The notes beneath the pieces are model-generated. The model was given only the letters and a program-made list of their open reading frames with translations, was not told the DNA's origin and did not search any database. Shown piece by piece: positions 22,401-33,444 of a stretch of DNA of 64,000 nucleotides (position 1 is its first letter; every line of letters begins with the position of its first letter). The position numbers and the translations under genes were made by a program. Origin of the DNA: Dromaius novaehollandiae (Eukaryota > Chordata > Aves > Casuariiformes > Dromaiidae); NCBI RefSeq assembly GCF_036370855.1, contig NC_088098.1, positions 36,149,981 through 36,213,980 of the forward strand, given 5' to 3'.

Positions 22401-25400
22401 TGAGTCAGACTAGATTACCATAATACTGCTCTCTGATTTAAAATCTATGAATTTAAGCCGTTCATTTGAGAAAAGGGAAATGTGTAGCAATATTCTTGCT
22501 ATGGCAATTCTGAGTCTGATATGCAAAATTGGCATACGTTCCTTCGGTGATGACTGCTCTTTAAGTATTGGATTCTGCCACCCATATTCATATTAAATGT
22601 TGCACTCCCCATGCAGTCTGTTATATAATGCCATAGGGAATTAGGGATGGGATAATTGCACAGTACTATATTAGTCGCTGTATGTAAGAGTAGCAGAATA
22701 TGTCCTCAAGTGCTCAGTGCTGCATCAACAAAAAATCTGTGGTACAATATGCATTAAAATCTATAGAGCTGACTATATTGTCAAGACTTAGCTATACAGT
22801 GTGTAATAGAATATTTTCCACTGTGTAAAAAAAGTCTTGTTTTCCAATCTACAATTTTTGTGCAATGCTGTGACATTTTGTCTCTTTTGGAACAGATTGT
22901 CTTTAGCAATAGGGAGGCAGAGCTAGATTAGCCTGCTGGAAATGCTGTAATTTTCCAGTGTGTATTAGAGGCAGATTGCCAGGGAGAGTGACAGAAGCTT
23001 CCTTGACCGCTCACAGGTTCAGGTAAACAATTTTGTTGAAAAGCACAGGGAAATGAAATTCAAAATCCAGCAGTATTTGGAAAAGAGGAGACTCTATGAA
23101 CAGTTTCTGTCAATAAGAAGAGTACATTCTGCATTCTGCCCGGATCTTCTTTTTAATATCCCAGGCTTCTCACACATATGTGGATGTGTGTATATATACA
23201 CACTGTATATAGGCAATAATTTTAAGAAATGCAAGACTTCAAGTAAAAACATATGGCTCTTCCTCTTTGAAACAAATTATTAAATCTCTGTGCTGGTGTC
23301 CTACCCCTGACACTGACCGATCCAGTCACCGCAGAAGAAGGCATAGCATCACGCCTCGTATTTACATACTCAGCAGCCACTCCTTCATAGATAAATTCTT
23401 ACAAAATTAAACTCTCTTCCCATCATTACAATCAACTGTTGTGTAACCAAAACAAACAGAAAATAAAGACATGCTTAATACTTAGTATATTTATCCTTGA
23501 AAAAAACGAACTTATGGTGAGGTTGTAAGTTTAAAGAAAAAAAATGAGGACGGCTTTTTCTTTTTAGTGTATCACAGCCATTCTATGACATGCACAATCT
23601 ACTCACGAATAATTGAGATGAAGTTGTAACTGTGAAATGCCTACGGAGGCTAGTCTCCAATAGGCTAGAAAAAGTCATATCCTAGACATTGAGGCAAAGC
23701 AGTAACATCTCAGCAATGCAACTGCGTTGTATTACATTGCAAGTACATAATTTTTCAACCTTTGGAAAACTTTGATTGTACCTGCTCCATATGCCTATTC
23801 AGGCAGGCCTACGGCCTTTGCGTTGTCTGAAAACAGACCCCGCTAGGAGTCTCGGACTCACTGTGACTTTTACAGTGTCGCTAGATGAAGACCTTAAGAG
23901 CAGTAAATGGCCATTTAGACATGCTTCATTTAAGCCGCTGGCAAAAATGTGGTAGCTTTGACATAGACTAGTATGACAGACACACGATGCTGAAGAGGAA
24001 AGAAAAAAAAGAGGCTGATCCCTCCCCTCCCCATGCCCCTACCTGTGAAGGAAAGGAAAGAAGTGTTGGGGACAAGAACTTGGCAGTACCTGCTCCTACC
24101 ACGTGGTCCATGGTGGGAAACCTTTTGTAGACGGCGGTGCTCACGGAGCGGAAGATGAGCAGAGACGTCAAATTCACATAGCGCATTAGAGTCCTTCTTA
24201 TCAAGCGGCCATATTCGTCTCTTCCCTGAACACAGCTAGAGATCAAGAACATAAGTCGGTCTGGCCACGGCAAATTCACAAACTGGTTCCACCAACGATT
24301 CACCACCAAAGTGACATAGAAGCCTGTGGGTTTAAAGAAAGAAAAAATACCCAGCACCTATTCAGGGTTTCTGTTTAGCTTACTTTGATTTAGGTTGTGG
24401 AGTGTTATTCATATGACCAATTCACCACATTTTCCAGAATAAAAGCAGTAAGTTATGTCAAAAAACAGGATGCATGCAGTCAATGTTTATTATTTAATAG
24501 ACACTACAATTTCGTGTCCCTTTCCCACTGAGCATTTCAAGCTATGTTAATATGAACCTCCAGATTTCCGCTACTCCAGTAAAAGCTGAATGGATTTAGT
24601 ATTTTGAAAGATCAGGTACAATATATCAGTGTTAGTGGGCTATATATATGTGTATATGTATGAAAACTTTACTCTTTCATTAGTATATTAAGGACTTGAG
24701 CATATGTGTTGATGTGACAAAAGCAGCTTGACCTTGAGGAGATCTAATGGAGGCTGATGATTTTATTGTGAGCCTCTAATCTCCCATATGCCCCTCAGCT
24801 CTGAAATGCTCCCATGCACAGTCATTCATGATGCCTGGACAGAAGCAGTGTTGGAGAATAATTTCACATGTAACCAGTACTTACCAAGCACAAAAGTTAC
24901 AGGGATTTGTTCAGCATATTTGTCACAGTAAATTGATAATTTTTCAAAGAACCGTTTTTGGCTTCCTGTAAGAAAAAATCTGCAGCAAAAATAAAATATA
25001 TATGTCCTTTCATAATATTCTGGCACTAGCTACAGAGTGCAAACAAATATAAAGAATCATATATGTGCAATCGGGAGCAACCTTGGCTAATGTCTTCAAG
25101 TGAATTGTTAAAGGTAAAGTGATGAACACTCGTAGCATGTAATAAGCTGGAGGAGAAGGCAATATTATTTTCTGGTCTTTGCAGTTTTCTCATGACTAAT
25201 GGGACTGGCACTACAAACTAGAATCAATACACCTTTGGAATTAGCATGCTATCTCATATAGACCAGCAATGTTAGTAAGAAATAACCCCGCAAGTGGAGC
25301 TTGCTCTCATTTTTCAGAGGGCTACTTAATAAAAATGCTCAGGTCTGCCTGAATTGCAAGGGTTACTGATCTGTACCTGCTGTTATTTGAAAACGCTACA

Positions 25401-26880
25401 TCGCTGCAGCAGTTTTCGCTCTTACTCCTAAGAAATTTGTCCTATCCCTAAGGTGAAAAAACTCAACAACTGCATTTATTTTGTAGTGAGAAAAATATTC
25501 ACCAGATGTTAGAAAACATGAGTGGAGCACAGCAGCTTCTTCCCAAGGAGAAAGGTATCTAATGAAATACAACAAGCTTAAATACAAACAATTATTTTAT
25601 TTGTAGATGTATTACAGGTATTCTTTGATTTCATTTAAAAGTTATACATGACAAATATTTGGTGTGCTTTGCTTACAATTGTGTAATAAAATCTGCAGGG
25701 CATATGGAATGCTTTCAACGGTGTATTTACTACATTCTTTAATTGCCTAACTAGATTTTGGATTTGTACTCCTTTATATATTAGTGCTGTAATCTTATTT
25801 CTGAGTTTACAGGTATAGACTACTGAACATTTTGGAAAGTTAGTGATTAATCACTGAGGAACTGAATTAATTTTCTCTTTGTTCCACATAACAAGAAAAC
25901 ATTGAGCTCGAATTGCAGATCAAGGTAAGAGCTGAATCATTGATTTTGATACCTATGTGTAGTGTACTTCATCAGTTAAAGCATTCAATATACTAATTGA
26001 TGCATTGCTTCTGTCATATCGGTGTTTAATTTACATCTTGGCGGAGGAAGTAATTTTCCTTCTAACTTGACCCTCACAGGTGCTGTGTTACACACAGGTA
26101 CTTGCGTATATACTTGTGACAGACAGATCACTTCTATTTTCCATGTGGTTATGCTCGGCCAACAGGCTGAGCCCTTAGTTTTGCAAGCTTAGGTCCATAA
26201 AAATAAAGTTTGTCATGTTGCCCTTACTTTAAGCAAAGCTTCACTTTTCCTGAGAAAAGACTATATTAACTGGCCCTCAAATTATTACCTTTCAGAGTTT
26301 TCTACAAAACTGCCACTGAGCAACTGAAGACATGTTCTGCAAGTAGGACGGAAGATCTATACTTATCATTTCAAGCTGAGAAGCACGCCTCAGCATTGCC
26401 AAGTCAGAATGGCAGAAGCCGTGTAACGTAGGCTAGCTCTGGGTTTTTACTTGGCCTAACATCAGTTGAGCTGTTGGTCAACACTGGCACAGGGCTGAAA
26501 GCAGAGTCAGTTGAATATGGTAGTTAGAGAATATTTTATTTATACCCTACATGCTTTCTCTGGAATATTAAAGTAAATGTGGAAATGAAAGGGCATTATA
26601 AAAGGTCCGAAGAAAAGATCATAATTATGTAGTAACCTCCCCCTCAAACAGTCATCCCTCAGCCTAATGCTATGAAGTGTGAAACTTCAACATAACATTT
26701 AAGGAGATGTGAATCGGAAAGAGTGTACCTGTATAATACACTTATCGCTGTGTAAAGAGTAGCAAAAACAATAAATTCTCTGTACAGCAATTTGTAGATG
26801 CTGCCCTTCCACTTTAGGAGTAATCTGTGAAATCCAAAGAAAGTGGCGTTTGCTACTTTGCTGGAATAAGTGACTGTCAT
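9590..26880 (-). CDS. BEST3: Bestrophin 3, complete coding region (9 coding exons)
   Basis: Join on the minus strand: 26880-26729, 24979-24885, 24323-24090, 18734-18580, 17952-17875, 17472-17320, 14362-14282, 13045-12894, 10499-9590. The total is 2010 bases, or 669 residues plus stop, against 668 in human BEST3. Bestrophins are pentameric calcium-gated anion channels of the plasma or internal membranes; BEST3 is known from heart, muscle and epithelia. Seen: start [12 protein letters not shown] with Ala10; neck residues Ile76, Phe80 and Phe84; aperture-position Val205; [10 protein letters not shown] and [12 protein letters not shown]; the acidic calcium clasp EDDDDF at 300-305; and IPSFLGS at 356-362, the motif reported to hold BEST3 in an inhibited state. 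The variable serine-rich tail starts with a conserved RRVKRFLS block and ends with [15 protein letters not shown], matching the human BEST3 end. That tail excludes BEST1, 2 and 4. All splice sites are GT-AG and every phase fits. The start Met is the family start. Confidence 0.97.
10500..12893 (-). other. BEST3: BEST3 last intron
   Basis: The intron is about 2.4 kb. It is AT-rich at 11.3-12.5 kb and has a GC-rich patch at 12730-12880 next to the donor. No other gene or clear repeat is seen. Confidence 0.8.
12894..13045 (-). CDS. BEST3: BEST3 coding exon with autoinhibitory motif (residues 317-367)
   Basis: The exon is 152 bases, acceptor ATCTAAG, donor ATGGG|GTGAGT. It encodes [28 protein letters not shown] and then IPSFLGS at residues 356-362. 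In mouse BEST3 this position and motif is the reported autoinhibitory element that keeps the channel silent. Confidence 0.95.
13046..14281 (-). other. BEST3: BEST3 intron between calcium-clasp and autoinhibitory exons
   Basis: The intron is about 1.2 kb with a GC-rich stretch at 13480-13720. Open frames there on both strands reflect GC content, not coding signal. Confidence 0.8.
14282..14362 (-). CDS. BEST3: BEST3 coding exon with calcium clasp (residues 290-316)
   Basis: The exon is 81 bases (27 codons), acceptor CTTCTAG, donor CAG|GTTGCT. It encodes [20 protein letters not shown], with the acidic cluster Glu300-Asp304 that forms the calcium clasp in solved bestrophins. It was found by homology, since it is too short for an ORF scan. 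Confidence 0.96.
14363..17319 (-). other. BEST3: BEST3 intron
   Basis: The intron is about 3 kb. It has a poly(A) run at 14886-14899. I see no exon and no recognisable repeat. Confidence 0.8.
17320..17472 (-). CDS. BEST3: BEST3 coding exon (residues 239-289)
   Basis: The exon is 153 bases (51 codons), acceptor CTTTCCAG, donor AAG|GTAAAC. It encodes [20 protein letters not shown] and [14 protein letters not shown], two membrane-associated helices either side of the GHDLDLYIP linker. Confidence 0.96.
17473..17874 (-). other. BEST3: BEST3 intron (402 bases)
   Basis: A short intron between two well-supported exons. Nothing else is seen. Confidence 0.85.
17875..17952 (-). CDS. BEST3: BEST3 coding exon (residues 213-238)
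   Basis: The exon is 78 bases (26 codons), phase 0, acceptor CTTTTTAG and donor CAG|GTACTG. It encodes EMNKYRSW and [14 protein letters not shown], a hallmark bestrophin segment leading into a membrane helix. It is too short to stand out as an ORF and was found by homology. Confidence 0.95.
17953..18579 (-). other. BEST3: BEST3 intron (627 bases)
   Basis: An AT-rich intron with a donor GTAAGT at 18579-18574. Nothing else is seen. Confidence 0.85.
18580..18734 (-). CDS. BEST3: BEST3 coding exon (residues 161-212)
   Basis: The exon is 155 bases, acceptor GTAAATAG, donor AAC|GTAAGT. It encodes [16 protein letters not shown] and [14 protein letters not shown]. Val205 falls at the cytosolic aperture position of the pore. 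Confidence 0.95.
21140..21430 (+). mobile_element. Decayed CR1 LINE fragment (reverse-transcriptase region)
   Basis: Words typical of sauropsid CR1 appear in order: GAAGTTCCAGAAAACTG, GATGATCTGGGGAATGACAGG, ATAGAGAATTAAAG, ATGGAAAAACAGGTCCC and GAGAACACAAGCCTGGTTGA. These match the central RT part of CR1 from memory of its consensus. Many stops and indels show it is dead and old. It pairs with the 3' fragment at 21960-22460, same strand. Confidence 0.65.
21960..22460 (+). mobile_element. Decayed CR1 LINE 3' end
   Basis: It contains GAACATACCTTGTAGGAAGAGGCTAAAGG-like sequence in CR1 order, then a stretch like the CR1 3' UTR. It finishes with CAGACTAGATTACCATAATAC and AAAATCTATGAATTT, close to the CR1 terminus with its TCTATGA repeat. 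Together with 21140-21430 it probably derives from one insertion, with diverged or foreign DNA in between. Confidence 0.7.
23186..23203. repeat. Perfect 18-base palindrome (GT/TA/AC)
   Basis: The sequence GTGTGTATATATACACAC is its own reverse complement. Just upstream at 23172-23181 CACATATGTG-like sequence is also self-complementary. It is probably an alternating purine-pyrimidine microsatellite able to form a cruciform or Z-DNA. Confidence 0.8.
24090..24323 (-). CDS. BEST3: BEST3 coding exon (residues 83-161)
   Basis: The exon is 234 bases, acceptor CCCACAG, donor GCAG|GTACTG. It encodes [40 protein letters not shown] and [12 protein letters not shown], all strongly conserved bestrophin blocks and disease-mutation regions in BEST1. 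Confidence 0.97.
24324..24884 (-). other. BEST3: BEST3 intron (561 bases)
   Basis: An AT-rich intron. It contains a TA/TG-rich stretch near 24640-24662. Nothing else is seen. Confidence 0.8.
24885..24979 (-). CDS. BEST3: BEST3 coding exon (residues 51-83, pore neck)
   Basis: The exon is 95 bases, acceptor GCTGCAG, donor CTTG|GTAAGT. It encodes [14 protein letters not shown] and [17 protein letters not shown], including neck residues Ile76, Pro77 and Phe80. A second AG 14 bases inside the exon (CTTACAG) would break the frame; only the outer acceptor fits the family length. Confidence 0.93.
24980..26728 (-). other. BEST3: First intron within the BEST3 coding region
   Basis: The intron is about 1.75 kb, from donor GTACAC at 26728 to acceptor CTGCAG at 24980. 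No repeat or exon is recognised. Confidence 0.8.
26729..26880 (-). CDS. BEST3: BEST3 first coding exon (residues 1-50)
   Basis: The coding part is 152 bases with donor TACAG|GTACAC, the same length as the homologous BEST1 exon. It encodes [14 protein letters not shown] and [14 protein letters not shown], the N-terminal region whose Ala10 backbone contributes to calcium binding, then the start of the first membrane segment. Confidence 0.95.
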
Positions 26881-26898
26881 CGTCTTGGCAGGCTGTGC
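26881..26898 (-). other. BEST3: BEST3 5' UTR part of the first coding exon
   Basis: On the minus strand TTTCTAG ends an intron at 26899, leaving 18 untranslated bases before ATG 26880. At least one noncoding exon must therefore lie further upstream (higher coordinates). I could not place it. Confidence 0.6.
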
Positions 26899-26994
26899 CT
26901 AGAAACAGTAGAAGAGAAGCAGGAAACCAATAACATTTTAGACAGCGTATCCTAACCTGAACGCACCCATGAAAAGAGGATAGATACATAGTTC

Positions 26995-27085
26995 TACACA
27001 CACATGGACACATGTAATAGTGTACGTATACATAAATACATAGTGAGTGCGTGTATATATATATATATGTAGGTATATATAGAGA
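26995..27085. repeat. CA/TA-rich low-complexity stretch with (TA)n core
   Basis: Alternating CACA/TACATA words surround a pure TA run at 27054-27068. It lies just upstream of the first BEST3 coding exon. Confidence 0.75.
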
Positions 27086-30000
27086 AACATAAAAATCCTG
27101 CAATTAGAAGCCCCGTTGAGACCTGCAAATTGATTGATGCAATGCTGCCTCTGGGCTTTGCCCCGCAGATCACCCAAAAGGCTACAGCTAGTGCCAAACG
27201 TGGCCGCCTGCCTGGGTGGCAGCGTCAGCCGCACGGACCTGTCACACCTCTGAGGCCTCCACTTACCCCCAGGTTGCTCCAGTCTGGTGTGAACCCAGAA
27301 AAGGAAGTAAATTTGCTTGTAATTTTTCAAAACTTTGTCAGAACTCCAGCAACAGAAGTAAAACTAAATTTCACCAATGTTTTCACCAGTGTTTTTAGCT
27401 GGCTTTGGTAATTACACTCATCGAAAACCAGAAGAGATTTGGAGACTGCCTCTTCCATTAACAGTTATCACAGCAGCTGAGATCAGCTGGGGAGCCTTAT
27501 TATTTTTCTACTTGGCAGCTAGACATATTCATCAATATATTGTCTCTCCGGCACTGGATGGCCGTGCAGAAAAGCCACAGGATTGCTAAGGCAGACAGCG
27601 TGCAAGGCAATATAATTAAGGCAGTATCAAAAGTATCTAGGTAAATGTTTTACTCTGGTTTTGTTGCTTGCTCACCTACTGTAGGAATGATAAATTAACT
27701 TTTATGTGCTTACAAAAAAACTAACTCCAACTATGGGTACAGCATTCAAGGAAGAGAGTAAATAAGACAGGCACAAAGTCTCAAGGTGGTTATTGTGTAA
27801 GACACCAGCATAAACATGATTCTTGTCTACATTTTCCTGATGCCGGTCTAGGTCATTTACTTTCAGAAAAAAATATGAACCCATAGTTAATAGATGACTT
27901 GACAGAATTTTGTGCAACTCGACTAAGTCTCTGGTGCAGAATGTAAAAATAAGCCATGAAAATTCAGTTGTAAAAGTGCCACTTTTTCTTTGGGTCACCC
28001 CAGAAATCAGCAGGGAAAAGACACCATAAGCCTTCCTTTTTGACAGACTCTCTCTTCTCGTGTGCAGAATGCCTGCTCTAGGCTTGCCAGCTTGGCCTTG
28101 GGTTTTTTTCTTTGTTTTTTTTTAAAGATGCATGGTTTTTATTCTTTAGCATCCAAATGATAGTTTTTCTGAGACTTGGCATATCCCTTTATTTTTCTGT
28201 TGAACTCCAAAAAGTGCAACACAGGAGCCAAATGAACTGGCTGCTATGCAGAAGCGCAGTCCCGTCTGCTAGAAAGCCTGTGGTCAGAGTGCAACAGCTA
28301 AAAAAACAGAAGCAGAGATTTCCAGTCTCCAGCCGAAACAGCCCTTTATAAACAACAGGAGAAGTCTGTGGCTAGACTATAGGGGAGGAACTGGGCAAAA
28401 AATATTATTAATGCTGCAGTGTGTTTCCTAGGATAGCTGTCCCCGCCTTTAGTCCCTGCTCATTAATGCTGGGGAAAATGTGTGGTCAGGTCATATGGGG
28501 AAGAAATGTGTCTCCCTCCCCAGTAATGTCCAGTCTGCAACGGAAACCTCCGGTGGAACTTCCTGTGTGTAGGAACTTGGATATGGAAGAGATATTTGAC
28601 AGTGTGAAGGCTGGAACCAGACTCCCCAGCAGAACAAGGTGCGATGGCTAGATGATGAAGCCAGACAAGAGCAGCCTGAAGTAAAACAGAAATTCCTACC
28701 TGTGGCAACAACCCAATATTGGGACAGGACAGACTCGCTGTAGTTCAGGATCTTTAAGATGAGAGCAGATAATTCTCTCAAAGATAATCTTCTGGGAGAA
28801 TTCACACAGCTGGGGTGTGTAGGGGGTGGGCTACATGTCTCTACTGGTCTCTTCTGGCCTTGGTATCTGCTTAGCTATGAAACTTGCTGTCCATCCCCTT
28901 GCTCCACGGACCATGGGAAGAAGGAGATTGCCTGCAAGGTACTCATGGTGTTCACAGCTCTGCAGGAGGACAGTGACTATAACCAAATCCATGTCTCACC
29001 GCTGCAGCCTGCAGGCTTCAGGAAGGAGCCTTCCTCCTTTCAAGGGAGGAATGCTCCATGGAGGTGCAGCAAATCCTGTCCTGAAATGCCTAGTGGGTAG
29101 AGCGCAACCACAGCCTCCGAGCTGCGCTGGTAACAGGATTCAGGATTAAGAATATTTCCCCTCACATTGGACTGGGAGAAGGAAGAGTGTTTCCATGGAG
29201 CGCAATTTGCCTGTTGAAGTGGCTATATGTCGCTGAATCAGACCCTAGCCAGCTCTCTCAGCACTCTACTCGAAGCCGTGAAGGGCTGTGCAAGGAAAAG
29301 CCATGCGTTGGCTTGGGAGGCACTGGCAGCCAGCAGCTCTTGCTTTCTGTGTCTGAAAGGGGCAGGTAAGTGTGGGGCTGGTACAGCAACCTCAGGCTTT
29401 GGTGCCTTGGTTTTCTTTGCTGTCCTTGCTTGTGATGCCCTGTATTTTAACTTCCTGCCAAGCAAAATGGTTTATTGACTATCACTGCGTTCATACAGGG
29501 GCTTTGGGGTGAAATGTAATGTCTCAAAATACACATGAGGTCACATTAGGTGATCTAGAACTCCTTTAAAGTATATGAAGCTTTGAAAGGCAGCAATGTA
29601 CCCACCTGATTATATTTCACAACACAGCAAGCACCGACTTAGCTTTGCACTTGTGTTTTGTTTTTTTTTTCCTCCAAGAACAATTGCAACTGCTTGGGTA
29701 TAACAGCCCCGACCCTGGGGAGTTTTGGTATAAATCCACGCGCCTGCTTCTTGCACGGTGGTCCCAGGCCTTTGGTTCATGGGCAGCATGTTGCCTGAGA
29801 GTCTTTCCAACATTACTCATGGTCACAGGAAATTAAAAAGCAAAACCGGAGACTGACAGGAAGAGCAACGTATACCGATGCCCCCCAGCACATTCCTGGC
29901 TCAGCGCTGTTGGCCGGGGCCACCGAAGGACAGAGGGCGCTGGATTAGATACCACGGTCACCAGTGCCACGAAAGCCTCACCTATTAACCGTGGTGCCCG

Positions 30001-30579
30001 TAGCTTCGTTAGCAGATACAGGGCCAGGCTTTCTGCTGGGGTGGATTTGCCAGTTCTGATGACATAACGCCACTTATACCCATTTTTCACCTGCAGAGAC
30101 TCTGGCTGTGACATTTCTTTTCCTTTTCTTCAGTGTTTGTTCCCTCTCTGGAACTTACTCAAGCACAGAGTGAAACGTTAGTTATGTCTTACTCCACTTC
30201 TGCTAAGATCATCAAAGCTGTTAAGCATAAATGCCTAAAAATAAAAGATTATTTTTCCTATTAATATTGAGTCCAATTGTAAATGGGAGTTTTGCCCAGC
30301 TGAGGATTTCAGGATGCATTACTATTAAGAGAGAAACCACAGTAAAAAACAACAGCAATCGGTGTTCCCTAATTGACCATTAAAGAGACATTACAGAATA
30401 TATAAATGAATAATGCCTCTGTACAGAACTAGCCCTTGCCATGGTTTTACTTTATTTATTGTTTTATGGCGTGCTAGAGAAAGCGAGCGAGGGAGCAAGA
30501 GGGAGGGGTTGGTGTTAAGTCAGATATAAAAATACATTAAGCACTTTCCGTGTCCACTAACCTGCTGTTTGGCTTTGGC

Positions 30580-30860
30580 AGCCCGAGCACGAAGACAAAC
30601 CCCAGACCCTTCCTCCTTCGCAGGCGTCCCAGCACAGTACCCTGCAGGTCTGCCGCGACCGCCCCGCTTGCCGGCGGACCCGAGGCGCGCGGCCGTCAGG
30701 GCATTGCTGCCGCTGCGCCCCGGCGGCAGTGGACTGACAAGAACAGGGGTTAAAATGTCTTTCCACTTCTGGGAGCGTGTTTTTGCCAAGTCCTCTGGCC
30801 TGTCAGCTACGCTGGGAACAAATGCAAGCAGCGGCGGCGACGGCAGCTGCTGATCTTGCT
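30580..30860. promoter_or_regulatory. CpG-rich patch, possible promoter or regulatory element
   Basis: Densest at 30645-30735, with about a dozen CpGs in 60 bases, in otherwise AT-rich DNA. It lies about 3.8 kb upstream of the first BEST3 coding exon, so it is a candidate for the BEST3 first exon or promoter. No direct evidence of transcription is visible. Confidence 0.3.
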
Positions 30861-33428
30861 CTTTTCTGCTCTATAATTATAACAGCACTTGCCGTCAGCA
30901 GGACCCCTTTCATTTGAATGGAGAGGCTTGCGACGGCTTGGCTGGTGCGCCCGGTTTTCTCCTTTGCCCTTCCTGTCCCCAAAATGGGACAGACCAGCAG
31001 GGAACATGTTTTTTCTCCATGATTTTAAAACCATGATCCCTCTGACCCTGGCCCTGCGACGATGCACCAATGCGTTCACGTGGGCTACCTCCGAACGGGG
31101 ACCTGGCAGCGCTCCCAAACTCCCAGATTTGCTGCACCTCCATCCCCCCGGAGCGCACCTTTGCTCTCTCTCCGTGCTGCTGATTTGACCCAGGAAATCA
31201 GGAGTCCTGGAGACACTGCAGAAATCCCCCATTCCTGCAAATAGGGACAGTGACTATTACCAAAAATCCCATCAGGTTCAATGATCCCGCTCCTGAGAGT
31301 GCATTCAAGTGCTGTGAAAGCTTTTGCATGACTGGGTCTGCGCACAGCCGCTCTGTCCCTTCCCCTCTGTAAGCCGGGCTGAAGTCTGTCCCTGAGGACT
31401 CACGGCGTGAAGAGGGAGTTATAGAAGGTGATAGACTGTGAAAACCCAGGAGACGTCACATGATGTTGACAAAAATTTCTGTAGAGAATGAAATGATGTG
31501 ACTGCAAAATAAATAAAAATATTGCAGGGCAGGGGGAAGAGTAAGCAAGATAAATAGATTTAATGAAATCTCTGCCACAGTCCCATGTTAAGGTGCAAAA
31601 CCATTCGAGAGCACTTATTTAATTAAAACCTCTCCCTGAGAAGTAAGTTGCTGTCACTGTCTGCCTTTCTTCTCACTGACAGTAGGGGAAGGACGCGCTT
31701 TGATGTCAAAGCAGGCCAGGCGCCGGCGTGTGGCATGTGCGTGTCGGGCAGTGGCCCGCGGTGAAACACAACAGAGCGGCTCAACATGCAGCGACTTGGC
31801 GCGGAAGAAACATGCTGCCTGATCCTATTACAGAAACAGCCCTCCCTGAGAAGGCTCCTAACAACAGGGGTATTTTAAGGTCACTGTTAGAATAATTACT
31901 CAGACCTGAAACACTTTTCTCTGCTGAGCACAATCCTTGGCCAGCCTCTCTGAGCAGTGGAGAGCACCTCCGCGGGTACCGGTGAGCGGGTAGCAGGTGG
32001 TTTTCCCGGCGGCTCTTCGGTGTGCCTGCGGAGCGGAGCAGCTGAGGCTGCTCCCTTGGCTTTGAGGTATTTTTCGAAGGCACAAGATTTAGAGCTTTCA
32101 TGTTTTCAGAGGCTGAAATAAATAAACAAATGATGCCGCACGTGTAGGTGCATTGGAGCTGCAGCTGGCTCTGCAGCAAACACCCCGCTTTTATCACCAA
32201 AGTCCCGGTGGATGTTTCCCAAAGACAGGCCATGTTTTCATCTCTCCTCCCTTTTCCCCTCCGCAGGGGAAGCAGGTTTGGTTTGTGCAGACCCGCTACC
32301 AAAAGCTGGCCATACCCTTTCCCTGTTAATAGCGTTCGTGTTTTAAGCTGCCCAGGCCCCACAGGTGGCCTTTATGCATCTGAATGGGGGAGAAGGTGGG
32401 GAAGAGGGATAGCATGTACCTGCTACTGCAAAGTCCCTAGTTAATGAACTTATTACCTATTCTAGCTGACGCCAATATTGTGCTAGCATGAGTGAGTGTA
32501 AATTGCTGTAAATTTTTAGGCAGTCTTACATTTAGATTCAGCTTTTCCATTTAGCTTTGTATCAGTATTTCCAATCCACGACGTTACCACCACGTTGGTC
32601 AGAGCAGAGCTCTGAGAGCCATCACAATAATTCCTTTGCCCCCAGTTCCACTACGGACCGGCTACGGTGCCCTGCAAAAATCCTTTCCTCGAGACGTTAT
32701 TAGGAGTTGCCTTCTGCTTTAAAGGCAGAGGATAAAGAGGTGGACTCGGGGGGAAGAAAACAACAGCAAGTGATTTTTGATGACTTATGACAAAAAGTGT
32801 CAGTGTTGTCAGCTAAGACTAAGGACTATGAGAACATATTGGTCAACAACAGACATACTCCTTCGCTTCTGGGTGATGTCGACCACGATAATCCGCTGTG
32901 TGAGAAATGCCTGCTGGAGGTTTGAAATGGATGATGAGGCAGCCTTACGCAGCACAACTCTTTTGTGATTACCCAGGTAAGCAGAGACTACAGCTGCGGT
33001 GCTGGTGAGGGGCAGGGTGCCCCACGGCCTTTTCGGAGAGAAAAGCTGGAGCTGGCACGCAGCGGGGTGAAGGGGACGGTTTCATGGACACCACTGGTGG
33101 CCCTGCCTCCTCCAAGGTAGCAGCAGTGATCAGCAGCAGTTGGGTGGAGTTGCTGCCTTATGGCAAGCCACTTCTTTTCCCTCCAGTGCAGGGATTTTTG
33201 TGTGCAGCGTCACTCAGGTTTTCCTAGTGATAAATATCTGATGCTCTCCTTTCTTTCTGCCAAATTTGTTGAACGAGTAGATCTAGACTACCAAAAACCA
33301 CCTGGGTAATCTGAATGCTCTTCTTGCCCTTTAATCATTATTTAGTGAAGACACGTGTTCAAGTAGGGTGTCAATTGATTAACTAGCTAACAGGCAGTTG
33401 ACAAGTACGTGACAATAGAGGAATTTAA

Positions 33429-33444
33429 ATATATATATATATAT
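33429..33444. repeat. (AT)n microsatellite
   Basis: Sixteen bases of uninterrupted AT repeat. Confidence 0.9.

Larger units (their letters stand above)
18735..24089 (-). other. BEST3: Largest BEST3 intron, holding a CR1 relic
   Basis: The intron is about 5.4 kb. It contains a CpG-rich patch at 19570-19740, decayed CR1 segments at about 21.1-22.5 kb in the opposite orientation to the gene, and a perfect 18-base palindrome at 23186-23203. Confidence 0.8.

Noticed and set aside
31781-32362. 193-codon open frame on the minus strand
   Set aside because: No recognisable domain or family resemblance, no splice context, and in a moderately GC-rich stretch where long frames arise by chance.
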